A DNA stretch of 64,000 nt from Sphingomonas sp. 28-66-16 (GCA_002281485.1 NCGF01000011.1:1-64000); one strand, 5' to 3'. Positions 1 through 7,906 are shown, counted from the first letter of the stretch. Notes: generated by a model from the sequence alone, not told the origin. Program-made: numbers and translations.

Positions 1-42
1 GAGAAGCTCGTTCGGAATCGCAGGCTCTTTGCGTCGGGACAT
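1..42 (-). CDS. IS256-family transposase, N-terminal 14 residues (partial)
   Basis: The minus strand from 42 to 1 encodes MSRRKEPAIPNELL, which matches the conserved opening of IS256-family (mutator-type) transposases, usually followed by a DQLLAG segment. An AGGAG ribosome binding site (50-54) sits 7 bases upstream of the ATG. The coding region runs off the left edge, so the DDE catalytic domain cannot be seen. The family call rests on recognising the N-terminus and could be settled by reading the adjacent DNA. Confidence 0.7.
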   Translation of the reverse strand, partial: MSRRKEPAIPNELL

Positions 43-101
43 ATGGGATCTCCTTTTTACCCATTATGCCCGCCCGCACACGGAAATCCTGACAGTCCCT
101 C
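1..101 (-). mobile_element. IS256-family element, left end only
   Basis: The first ~100 bases read on the minus strand as the end of an insertion sequence: a terminal segment beginning near 92-101 (ctgtcaggatttccgtgtgc on the minus strand), then a ribosome binding site and the first codons of an IS256-type transposase. The rest of the element lies left of the window. The outer boundary is placed where the downstream IS66 transposase frame becomes recognisable (about 99-102), so it is accurate only to several bases. The element appears to have inserted into the IS66 tnpC gene. Confidence 0.7.
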
Positions 102-1178
102 CAGGCCCCGGCACCGCCCAAGGCGATTGCCCGCGGTAAGGCCAGCTTCGCGACGCTCGCCTATGTGGTCGTGAACAAGTTCGACCATCATCTGCCGCTC
201 TACCGCCAGGCCGAGATGATGGCGGCACAGGGGATCGATATCGACCGTTCGACCCTGGCCGGTTGGGCGGGGCAAGCCGCAGCCCTGCTCGACCCGATCG
301 TGGCTCGCATCCGCGCGGAAGGACTGAAGGCGACCAAGATCCATGCTGACGACACGCCCGTGCCGATGCTCGACCCCGGCCGGGGCAAGACTGCCACCGC
401 GCGGCTATGGACCTATGTCGTCGATGACCGCGCCTCTGGTTCCGCGAACCCGGCGCTGGTCTGGTACCGGTTTACGCCTGATCGAACCGGCACCCATCCG
501 CAGACCGAGCTCAAGTCCTTCACCGGCCTGCTGCAAGCCGATGGCTATGCCGGATATGACAAGCTCTATGACGGCGGTAGGGTCCGCGAAGTCGCCTGCT
601 GGGCGCATTTTCGGCGCAAGATATTCGAGAACCACGCCACCAGCCCGACGCCGCTGACCATCGGCCTGCTCGAGCGGATCGCACAGCTTTACGTCCGCGA
701 GGCCGAGATTCGTGGGCAACCGCCCGACGTCCGCCGCCGACACCGGCAAGACCATAGTAAGCCGCTGGTCGAGGACCTGCGCATCGCCATCGACGATGCA
801 CTGCGCCGCCTGTCGCCCAAGTCGGCGATGGCCAAGGCGCTCAGCTATGGCCGCAAGCGCTGGATCGCACTGACCCGCTTCCTCGACGATGGTCGCGCCG
901 AGATCGACAACAACATCGCCGAACGCGCGATCCGCTCGATCGCGATCGGCCGCAAGAACTGGCTGTTCGCCGGATCGAAGACAGGCGGCGAACGTGCCGC
1001 CGCGATCTATTCGGTCATCGAGACGTGCAAGCTCAACGGCATCGAGCCACAGGCCTATATCGCCGACGTCATCGCCAAGATCGCCAGCGACTGGCCCGCC
1101 TCGCCCGCCTCGCGCTGGGACGAACTCATGCCGTGGAACTGGACAGCCGACCGCGCGCCTATCAGCATGGCGGCATGA
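102..1178 (+). pseudogene. tnpC: IS66-family transposase TnpC, 5'-truncated
   Basis: This would be the DDE transposase of the IS66 element. The frame is recognisable from about 102 (QAPAPPKAIARGK, then NKFDHHLPLYRQAEMM) and runs to TGA at 1176-1178. Roughly 360 residues remain of a protein normally about 510-530 long, so the N-terminal zinc-finger and leucine-zipper part is missing. The catalytic segments survive: HADDTPVPML, LQADGYAGYD, and the C-terminal DNNIAERAIR with the catalytic Glu. A stop codon in this frame at 90-92, plus the IS256 end immediately upstream, show that the gene is cut by the IS256 insertion. Its stop overlaps the ATG of the passenger gene at 1175. Confidence 0.85.
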
Positions 1179-1680
1179 CTGACCAGATCGCGCGGATTCG
1201 CATCACACTCAACGACATCGATCCTGCCATCTGGCGACGGATCGAGCTGCCCCTCACCAACAGCCTCAAGACGCTGCACCTCGCGATCCAGGCCGTCATG
1301 CTGTTTGAGAACTACCACCTGTTCCGCTTCGATGTCGGCGAGGCCAGCTACGGCATCCGCTTCGACGACGATTACATGGACCCGCCAACCCGCGACGCCG
1401 GCAATCTGCGCCTCGCAAAGCTCGTCGAACGCGGCATCACGGACTTCACCTACACCTATGATTTTGGCGATGACTGGCGGCACAGCATCGTGATCGAAGC
1501 AGTCCTGCCCGCCGATCCATGGCCAAGCCGCGCCATCCCGAACACAAATCCGTGCTCCAATGGTACGGGCGTCCCTTCGATCCCAACGACATCAGCCCGG
1601 ATGATATCAGCGCGCGAATGGCAACCCTCGCCAAGCGCCGCGCCTCCGGCAAAGCCGCCCACGCCAGTAAAAAGAACTGA
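1175..1680 (+). pseudogene. pRiA4b ORF-3-like IS passenger protein, internal deletion and frameshift
   Basis: The gene begins at 1175 (MTDQIARIRITLND), overlapping the tnpC stop as ATGA. It belongs to the plasmid pRiA4b ORF-3 / IS1096 TnpR-like family, often carried downstream of tnpC in IS66 elements. The family core is clear (AIWRRIELP, then FTYTYDFGDDWRH) up to about 1515. The expected segment leading to the family's EDVGG-like region is absent. The family's C-terminus instead resumes in another frame at 1519 (MAKPRHPEHKSVLQWYGRPF) and ends at TGA 1678-1680. A deletion of the order of 100 bp with a frame change explains this. The translated product would carry an unrelated tail, so the gene is probably inactive. 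Confidence 0.75.
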
Positions 1681-1727
1681 TGATCAAGGCGCCCCTCAGG
1701 CCACGCTTACGAAATTTAAGACCCTGA

Positions 1728-1775
1728 GGGCCGGCAGGTCAGATGGAAAGCCGGCGAGGCCTGACCTGCCGGCCC
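1728..1775. repeat. Perfect 15-bp inverted repeat, 18-nt loop
   Basis: Positions 1728-1742 (gggccggcaggtcag) and 1761-1775 (ctgacctgccggccc) are exact reverse complements separated by 18 bases. The hairpin lies between the IS66 right end and the 3' end of the PIN-domain gene (stop at 1835). It is a plausible terminator for the leftward operon, although no clear T-run follows the stem. A REP-like repeat or the remnant of another IS end are alternatives. Confidence 0.5.
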
Positions 1776-1834
1776 AGAACGATCGGCATCAATGACTATA
1801 AACCTACATTGGTCCGGTCAGCGATAGCGTTGCG

Positions 1835-4348
1835 TCATCCTGTCCTGCTTTCAGGAAGATTCTGCCCTTGGCGGGCTGCCTCCTGCAACCCGAGAATGAC
1901 AGCAATATCGAGCTCCAGCGACAAATCTCCCGTGGCAATATTCAAAAGCGTTTCCCAATCGCCCGTGTCGGCGGATTCGTAAGCATCGACGATGGCGGGC
2001 TGGTTGGGCCATTCGATCGATTCAGGGGCTGGCAATCGCGCAGCGATCTTCTCGAACAACTCCGCCAAATCCGGCCAAAGTCCCGCGAGGCGCCGAGCCG
2101 TAAGGCGCGCTGCATGGATGTTTGAATTGAATTGCCGCCTTGCCGCCAGGATGATCTGCCTGCTGATCGAGTCTTCAGCGCGCTTCTTGACTTTGGCCTG
2201 GGACGCCAATTTTGCGCAACCTTTCAGATCGATGGCGGCTTTGCGCAGCGCTCGCCCGGCGTCGGCGACTGCAACCTCGAGCGGCTTTAGTTTCGCCAGT
2301 TCACCAAAGGCAAACCACTCGCAGTAGGCAATTGAAAGTGCGGCACGCTCAGACAGTGCCCGCAATTCGCGTGCATATTCGACCGCAGCCCGGTGATGGG
2401 CGATACACTGTGTCAGCGTCGTCTCGGCAGCGATCATCCAGTCCCGCCACACGTCATCGTAGCTCAGATCGATCTCTGGGCGCGTACCGGCGATCCGGAA
2501 ACGGAGGGACTTTGCTCGCAGGTACAGGAATTCATAATATTCGTGTTCCAGCCGCTCCTTGTCGTCGTGATCGCCAGCCAAGCCCTCCTCGGCTGCCCGC
2601 GCAGCAAGATCGGCATAGCGATCCGCATCATTCCAACTCTCGAGGTTGAAAGCGAGAAGTGCAACAAGCGCGAATATGCGCTCCGGATGCTGGACAAGCG
2701 CATCCATCCTTTTGTGAAGATCGGAGGCGCTCATCGCCTTCAGCCACGCTACCATGCTGCTGTAATCCAGCGGGTCATTGCGGTTATCCGAAAATGAGAG
2801 ACGCACCTCGACCGCGGCGCGTTGCGAGGCCGCCCCCTCATCCGGCGTTCGCGCGAGAAATTCCTCCAGCGCATCCGCCATGAGCTGTAGCGAGAATTGA
2901 ACGCCCGCGCTCCGAGCAGACTCGAAACGTTTGTCAATCGCATTGGCCAGCGCTTGTGTACCAGCACCAACTGCCTCCGCGAGGAAGCGCTCTCGTTCCT
3001 TGTTAAGACGTTCGGCGACTAGACGAGGAAAGGCCTCCAACATCAGGCTCTCGATTTCGCTCAATTCGGCGACCAGCGCATCCAGGGAGGCCTCATTCTC
3101 TGCGACCCATTCGGGGTCACGCGCCTTCGGGAAAAAGTCGGCAAGGATCGCGACGATCGACTCAGGCGCGCGCTCGACCCGCAGCGCGAAGTCGTCGCGC
3201 GCTCGCCGACGCCATTCATTTTCTCCTGCCAGAAGACCGAGATTCAGAGGAACCATCGCGCCTTCGAGAACCTCCTGCAGACGCTTGAATGCCGCCTCAC
3301 GCGCCATTTGACTGTTTGCGCTCGTCGGATTGAAAACTGGGGCGAAATAGCTGATGGGCCGTACGAAGAGGAACCGCTGCTGGATGTCCTCTACGAACCG
3401 CTGCCGCGCTGCATCGAGCAAGGTCCGGTCCCCGGTCACGAAAACGATCCGGCGGTTCCAGCCCTCGGTCTGGCGATTGCCCCACGTGACCAGAGCGAGC
3501 GCATCGCAGTCCGCAGTGAGCGCAGCGTCCGTCTTGGGCTTGGATTGCCGCCCCTGCACGATCAGAGAAATGTAACGGCGCCAAATTTCGCTTTCCTCCC
3601 GGATCTCCTCCCAGTCCAATTCGGTCGGCTTAAGTAACCGCTCCAGGTCCATGTATTTGCCGGCGATCCGCGCGGATCGATAACGCACGACCTGATCGGA
3701 TGGCTCAAGGATCCAGTCCTGCGCCAAAAGCCGACAGGCTTCGCGCGATCGAATACCGATTGCACGGTCGGTAAACTCCTGTTGGGGCGCGTGCGCAAAC
3801 CCCGCAAGTGCCTCGGGAACCCAGCCTTGGCGTTCTGCAAGCTTTAGAAACGGCTCGCGTTCGGCATGCGGATCAAGGGAAAGCGCAGCGTTCAATTCCT
3901 TCAGACGCTTGAGCGCGAATTTGCCGAAATCCTCGTCCTTGCGAAGCCGCTGTGCGATATCCTTACCCCAGGCCACCATGTAACCGATCTGGTGCTCGGT
4001 TTCCTCATGATGAGCACGCGTCATGTACCATCTGCCTTGGCGCTGGCCGGGCAAAGCGCCGGAGAAGAGATATTCGGCCGCCAGCAGGCAGGCCTGGGTG
4101 TTAACATCGGTATCAGCCTGAGAATCCCCTTCCCAAAGCGGAGCGTGAAATACCTGAGCAAATCGCGGATTCTTATATGGCTCAAGAAACATCTGGATGA
4201 CGTTTGTGTCGAACACATAGGCGATCTCGCCATTTTGATCGGCATGGCCACCATCGTCGGAATTGCGGTCAATCGTTCGGGTGATGTCAATCACCGCGCC
4301 AAGTTTGCGCGTTAGTCGCTTAAGCGGCCGTTCGGACGCATCCCTCAT
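1835..4348 (-). CDS. Large PIN-domain protein, third gene of an unrecognised operon
   Basis: An 837-residue protein whose first ~340 residues look like a PIN-type nuclease. AYVFDTNVIQMFLEP places a first acidic residue at D47. RAHHEETEHQ gives E115/E116/E118. ALTADCDALALVTW gives D280/D282, and IVFVTGDRTLLDAA gives D307, the usual end of the PIN active site. PIN proteins are metal-dependent RNases, here likely the effector; that is inference. The remaining ~490 residues are mainly helical, with repeat-like segments near 600-700, and match no family I recognise. The start ATG overlaps the stop of the preceding gene as ATGA. PIN proteins of toxin-antitoxin pairs are about 130-150 residues, so this is not an ordinary VapC. 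Confidence 0.72.
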   Translation of the reverse strand: MRDASERPLKRLTRKLGAVIDITRTIDRNSDDGGHADQNGEIAYVFDTNVIQMFLEPYKNPRFAQVFHAPLWEGDSQADTDVNTQACLLAAEYLFSGALPGQRQGRWYMTRAHHEETEHQIGYMVAWGKDIAQRLRKDEDFGKFALKRLKELNAALSLDPHAEREPFLKLAERQGWVPEALAGFAHAPQQEFTDRAIGIRSREACRLLAQDWILEPSDQVVRYRSARIAGKYMDLERLLKPTELDWEEIREESEIWRRYISLIVQGRQSKPKTDAALTADCDALALVTWGNRQTEGWNRRIVFVTGDRTLLDAARQRFVEDIQQRFLFVRPISYFAPVFNPTSANSQMAREAAFKRLQEVLEGAMVPLNLGLLAGENEWRRRARDDFALRVERAPESIVAILADFFPKARDPEWVAENEASLDALVAELSEIESLMLEAFPRLVAERLNKERERFLAEAVGAGTQALANAIDKRFESARSAGVQFSLQLMADALEEFLARTPDEGAASQRAAVEVRLSFSDNRNDPLDYSSMVAWLKAMSASDLHKRMDALVQHPERIFALVALLAFNLESWNDADRYADLAARAAEEGLAGDHDDKERLEHEYYEFLYLRAKSLRFRIAGTRPEIDLSYDDVWRDWMIAAETTLTQCIAHHRAAVEYARELRALSERAALSIAYCEWFAFGELAKLKPLEVAVADAGRALRKAAIDLKGCAKLASQAKVKKRAEDSISRQIILAARRQFNSNIHAARLTARRLAGLWPDLAELFEKIAARLPAPESIEWPNQPAIVDAYESADTGDWETLLNIATGDLSLELDIAVILGLQEAARQGQNLPESRTG

Positions 4349-5241
4349 CCCCGCCGCCTGCGGTACTTGTCCATGTCCACGACCTTACTGAGCTCGTCGA
4401 GGACGTCGGTGCGCTTCTCGAGCTCACTCTCGGATTCCTGCGTTTCAGCGGCGCCTTGTTCGTCGATGGGCGCTTCATCCTCGGCAAAGCCGACAGCCCA
4501 GGGCACGGTGAGCTGCGCGAGTGCCGCACGCAGCGCCGCGCGAACGTTATCCTCCTGCCGCACTGTCGCGAGGCATCGGACTAGCTCATTGCTCGGAAAC
4601 TCATCGATCAACGCGAGCGCTATCGCCTTGGCATATAAGCCGTCATGAGGCTCAACTGTCAGCCCCGGCAAAATTCGCACGACCGTCCCAGGTAAATTTT
4701 CCAACCCACCAAAATCCTCGCGCGCAAAAATGAGCGCAAGTTCCGCCGCAAGGTTCGGCTCCAGCAAATCCAACTGCCACAGGGTGCGGCTTAGATCTTC
4801 GACTTCCGACTTACGAAATCGTGCGTCGGCCGCGCGTACCGAAAGATAGGCCAAATCCTGTTTCGAGCGCTGGGGAAGGTCGACCGAACGCGCAAGGAGC
4901 ATCATCGTCGCGCGATAGAGTCCCCGGCCGTGCAATCGGGTCGCAAGTTGCAGGGCGATGGCGGCGCCCCGCCAACCATCAAGATCGGGTGCCCAACTCC
5001 GCACTACCTCGACCGCAGCGTTCGCCGGAGCACCGCTTGGTTCGATCATCAGCACGCGGATCTGGTTGAATATCTCCCCTGCAGGACTCGAAGTTTCGGG
5101 ATCTACGAATAGGGGAGCGAACGCGCTGACTTTGCGGGCGACAGGGACCTGTGCGGTAAATGCGAGGAGGGCGCTGCGCAGCCACGACACCCATATGTCA
5201 GTTGACGCAGCGATCAGCTCCTCGCGGCTAACTTGAGTCAT
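4345..5241 (-). CDS. Unrecognised helical protein, second gene of the PIN operon
   Basis: A 298-residue protein with no family I can name. It is predicted soluble and mostly helical, with no signal peptide or membrane segment. It starts MTQVSREELIAASTDIWVSW and ends with an acidic stretch rich in Glu/Gln and a basic tail (DMDKYRRRRG). Its ATG overlaps the upstream gene's stop (5238-5241, ATGA), and its stop overlaps the PIN gene's start (4345-4348, ATGA), so the three genes are almost certainly translated together. A scaffold, sensor or regulator for the PIN protein is possible, but nothing in the sequence proves it. Confidence 0.65.
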   Translation of the reverse strand: MTQVSREELIAASTDIWVSWLRSALLAFTAQVPVARKVSAFAPLFVDPETSSPAGEIFNQIRVLMIEPSGAPANAAVEVVRSWAPDLDGWRGAAIALQLATRLHGRGLYRATMMLLARSVDLPQRSKQDLAYLSVRAADARFRKSEVEDLSRTLWQLDLLEPNLAAELALIFAREDFGGLENLPGTVVRILPGLTVEPHDGLYAKAIALALIDEFPSNELVRCLATVRQEDNVRAALRAALAQLTVPWAVGFAEDEAPIDEQGAAETQESESELEKRTDVLDELSKVVDMDKYRRRRG

Positions 5242-6197
5242 AGGCCGGTTGCCTTGGCAAGGTCGCGCAGCAAACTCACCGAGTCTGGAGCCCCAAGCGT
5301 CCTGAGATAATCCCCTTCGGCGTCGTCAAAGTCCGGATTGCTTAGGCGTCCGAGATATATGCAATGCTCGAAAGCCTCGATAGGAAGCACCGGTCTCACG
5401 CTCTCGGCAGCGCCGTGAGTATCGCGCGGGCTCGCTTTCGACCTTAGTTCGCCATCGAGCTCGTAGGTTCGCCCGTAGCGATCATCGATCGACCGCCTCG
5501 GCCAGTGCCTGAAACGCCGGTGGCCCCGCGCTTCGATCGCCGTTGGACCTGCCGGCCCCATTTGATCACCTGTCTTGGGATGCTCAAATCCGAGTTCCCC
5601 AATTGTTCGGCTGGTAACCATCGCGATAACTTCATCCCTGGCGTGGATATGAACCAAGCCAAGCAGACTAACCGCTCTTCTGGCGATCTCGACGCGGCGT
5701 GCGCGGGCGCACTTCCGTTCTCGCGCCTCTTCGCAAAGCGCCCTCATCTCGCCGGTGTAGGGTGTGAACCACATCGGCTTTCCAGGCAGCCCGACGGTAC
5801 CTCGACAACGACCGTCCGCGAACGCATCTACGATCCGGGGTGCGCGGACGCGTTTCCCTGTCCAAGCATCACCGAGTGCCCCATCCTCGCTTGCCTGAAT
5901 GGTCACGGCGCGAGAATCAAGGAACGCGGAAAGCGGTCCTGTTCGGAGATAGTGATCTTCCTCGCCGAAGAATTTTAGCGATTCCATATGTGCCAATCGC
6001 AATGCGGCACGATCCTTGTGTGCGCTTGCAGAGAAGCTGTCGATCATTCGCCGCAACCGGCGCTTTGCCGAGCCCAAGGCGATCTGGTGTTTGTCCACGC
6101 CAGCTAGAAGATTAGCGAAGCAAGCCCTAAGTTCAGCCTCGACCTCTTCCTGGGAAGGACCATTCGCCAGTGCCGTAGCAATCGCGTCAAGTGTCAT
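5238..6197 (-). CDS. Unrecognised protein, first gene of the PIN operon
   Basis: A 319-residue soluble protein that opens the operon. The start at 6197 is preceded by a purine-rich GGGGGAAG ribosome binding site. The N-terminal ~100 residues are helical and charged (EEVEAELRACFANLLAG). The middle contains an aromatic/Gly segment (GLPGKPMWFTPYTGEM) and a Cys/Arg-rich helix (EEARERKCARARRVEIARR). No catalytic motif that I recognise is visible. About 160 bases without a gene separate it from the toxin-antitoxin pair upstream, and they should hold the operon promoter, although I see no convincing -35/-10 boxes. Confidence 0.65.
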   Translation of the reverse strand: MTLDAIATALANGPSQEEVEAELRACFANLLAGVDKHQIALGSAKRRLRRMIDSFSASAHKDRAALRLAHMESLKFFGEEDHYLRTGPLSAFLDSRAVTIQASEDGALGDAWTGKRVRAPRIVDAFADGRCRGTVGLPGKPMWFTPYTGEMRALCEEARERKCARARRVEIARRAVSLLGLVHIHARDEVIAMVTSRTIGELGFEHPKTGDQMGPAGPTAIEARGHRRFRHWPRRSIDDRYGRTYELDGELRSKASPRDTHGAAESVRPVLPIEAFEHCIYLGRLSNPDFDDAEGDYLRTLGAPDSVSLLRDLAKATGL

Positions 6198-6359
6198 TCT
6201 TCCCCCAGCCCTGGACCTCGCTCATCCGCTTCTGTCTGATTGATGAGGGAACTGTCTAGCGATAACTGCGATTTCAATTACCTCCAATTTGGACCTAAGT
6301 GCGCGATACGATCCTAGAACTCTTGGCTCTTATTCAATGCGAGTAGCACAGATTGATTC

Positions 6360-6872
6360 CTACCCCTCGTCTTTTAGTGACTTTTCAATCACTTCAATGG
6401 GAATGATCAGCGAATAGGGGCTGCTTGGAGAAGGCTGAAAGCCGAAGTGGCCATAAAATTGTACAGCCTCGTCGTCGATGGCATGAACGAGCAATCCGCG
6501 AACGCCGACAAGTTCGGACACCTCGATCGTCCTTATCATCGCTTCTCTTAGCAGAAAGCTACCAAGACCCTGACCACTGTGATCGCTGTCTACTGCCAGA
6601 CGTCCAAGCAAGATGACCGGTACGAAGTCCGGTTGATTGCGTCGCATCTTTCGAGGCAGTTCGGTCAGGCCTAACCTACCAGATGCGAGCGCGTAATATG
6701 CGACTACAGTGTTGCCGCCATGAGTAACGACATAGGTGCGGGAAGCACTTCCCTCGTTCCCGAGTGCATGTTCACGCAGCCAGGCATCGAGCCTCACGTT
6801 GCCGCTCGAGAAGCTCGACACGACGTGATGCGACTCAATCCGGGCCGGGGGAGCGTAGAGCGGCTCTGGCAT
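6360..6872 (-). CDS. tacT: GNAT acetyltransferase toxin, TacT type
   Basis: A 170-residue GNAT-fold protein of the TacT/AtaT group, which blocks translation by acetylating the amino group of aminoacyl-tRNA. Family marks are the N-terminal SSFSSGNVRLDAWLREHAL, then ASRTYVV, and the acetyl-CoA loop GRLAVDSDHSGQGLGSFLLR. The start at MPEPLYAPP (6872) fits the family length and leaves 11 bases after the antitoxin stop; a start at 6893 would overlap the antitoxin by 10 bases. It is paired with a DUF1778 antitoxin, the usual partner. The pair sits on the accessory side of the tRNA-Lys scar, where it may stabilise the island. Confidence 0.86.
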   Translation of the reverse strand: MPEPLYAPPARIESHHVVSSFSSGNVRLDAWLREHALGNEGSASRTYVVTHGGNTVVAYYALASGRLGLTELPRKMRRNQPDFVPVILLGRLAVDSDHSGQGLGSFLLREAMIRTIEVSELVGVRGLLVHAIDDEAVQFYGHFGFQPSPSSPYSLIIPIEVIEKSLKDEG

Positions 6873-6883
6873 GATCGCCTCTG

Positions 6884-7192
6884 CTACTCCCACGGTGCCC
6901 TACCCGCCATGAGCTTGCGCAACGCCGGCACAGGCCTTGGGGGTTCATCAAGTAGCTTCATCAAAGCGACTGTCTGGACCTCGTCCAGTTCGAACATGCG
7001 CTGGTCGAGGACGACCTCCTCCGCGCGCGCAACGGCCGCCTCGAGGATGAACTCCGTACGAGACTTGTCGAGCGCGCGACGAGCGGCATCTATAAGCGCG
7101 CGCGTCTTCTCAGGCACGCGGATGCTCAGCATGTCAGAACTCGAACGTCGCTGTTCGCTTTCCTGTTCTAATTTCTTTGCGGCGGGAGGCAT
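6884..7192 (-). CDS. tacA: DUF1778 ribbon-helix-helix antitoxin, TacA type
   Basis: A 102-residue antitoxin. SSDMLSIRVPEKTRALIDAA is the ribbon-helix-helix DNA-binding segment, and KSRTEFILEAAVARAEEVVL is the dimerising helix typical of DUF1778. The C-terminal part should wrap and block the toxin's active site. It lies first in the two-gene operon, the standard order, with AAGGAC upstream of the ATG as ribosome binding site. Such antitoxins, alone or with the toxin, normally repress their own promoter. Confidence 0.87.
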   Translation of the reverse strand: MPPAAKKLEQESEQRRSSSDMLSIRVPEKTRALIDAARRALDKSRTEFILEAAVARAEEVVLDQRMFELDEVQTVALMKLLDEPPRPVPALRKLMAGRAPWE

Positions 7193-7644
7193 GACTCGTC
7201 CTTTCAGAGGCGCTGGCTGTGCAGGCTCGTCATGACAATGTCAATACGGAAGAATGGTTTCAAGAGCATTTACGTCGATGGGCCGAAAATGGAGTTGGAC
7301 CGCGAGCGAGCTGGCCACCCAAGGGACAAAGCTGTTGAGAGTTCGATATTGATTCTTCCCGGCTGAGCATCCTAGGAGATTCAGATGCTTGTCCCAGAGG
7401 TCGGGGCCCCTTCTGCCGCGGGAAAGCCGAATGACAGCTTTCCAGCGTAGTGGAGATTACCCTGAAAAGACCGAAAAATTGGAAGCAAAGCTCCTACGGA
7501 TACAAGCGTATTTCCACCATCGCCGATGTGGGTGGAATTGTGCCGTTATTCATCATTGCTGGTTATGGTTCGTTGTGAGCAATTGTCGGTATCTATTAAA
7601 CACGAATGCAGCTAAGTGATTGATATTGCTGTTAGAGTAACCGC
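7193..7644. other. Gene-poor stretch between toxin-antitoxin pair and tRNA scar
   Basis: About 450 bases with no convincing gene. Base composition is less G+C-rich than the flanking core genes. Apart from the antitoxin promoter region, the notable content lies just before the tRNA-Lys fragment: 7604-7610 (gaatgca) and gttagagtaac around 7631-7641 vaguely resemble the 5' acceptor strand and the D-arm of a tRNA. The left half could therefore be a degraded tRNA rather than unrelated DNA. Confidence 0.5.
7233..7244 (-). promoter_or_regulatory. Possible TacA operator overlapping a -35 box
   Basis: About 40 bases upstream of the antitoxin start, the minus strand reads TTGACATTGTCA. It contains a TTGACA -35-like hexamer and the inverted repeat TGACA-T-TGTCA (7233-7243). 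An inverted repeat over a promoter element fits autoregulation by a ribbon-helix-helix antitoxin. No convincing -10 box is seen at the right distance, so this is tentative. Confidence 0.35.
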
Positions 7645-7689
7645 CTCTTAATCAGCGGGTCCTTGGTTCGAGCCCAAGTGCGTCCACCA
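7645..7689 (+). other. tRNA-Lys(CUU) 3' half, probable attachment-site scar
   Basis: The 45 bases 7645-7689 form an exact tRNA 3' half. They comprise anticodon loop ctcttaa (anticodon CTT, Lys), descending anticodon strand tcagc, variable loop gggtc, T stem cttgg/ccaag with loop ttcgagc, acceptor strand tgcgtcc, discriminator a and encoded CCA. The matching 5' strands (ggacgca, gctga) are not found upstream. Elements that integrate with tyrosine recombinases in tRNA genes cross over near the anticodon loop or T-arm and leave this kind of fragment at their distal end. Accessory genes lie to the left and core genes to the right, so an intact tRNA-Lys and an integrase are expected left of the window. 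Confidence 0.75.
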
Positions 7690-7906
7690 TAACCACTAGA
7701 GATCTGCCGTTTTTGAAATGTGCAGGGCTTTGGCGAAAGAGCCCGGGTGACGTACGGGGCAGCGTTGCGCAGCACATCGGGCCGTTATCCTTGAACGGCG
7801 ATCAGATACCGCCGAAGTCGAGCTGTAGGCCTCCAGGGCCCGGCTGCTGGACCGCGTGGCACCACCGCCGGCGAGAATCGGCCGTGTCTGCGGCTTAGCC
7901 GGTTGC

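Larger units (their letters stand above)
102..1710 (+). mobile_element. IS66-family element, right part (interrupted)
   Basis: This is the surviving right part of an IS66-family element: a truncated tnpC, an overlapping passenger gene, and the right terminus. The terminus is recognised because 1704-1710 reads cgcttac, the inverse of the GTAAGCG with which IS66-family inverted repeats begin. IS66 elements produce 8-bp target duplications, so 1711-1718 (gaaattta) is the expected duplicate; its partner would lie left of the window. tnpA, tnpB, the left terminus and the start of tnpC are not in view. Confidence 0.72.

Noticed and set aside
7389-7619. 76-codon rightward reading frame before the tRNA scar
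   Set aside because: No ribosome binding site or recognisable sequence; composition is like non-coding DNA, and it overlaps the tRNA-like region.
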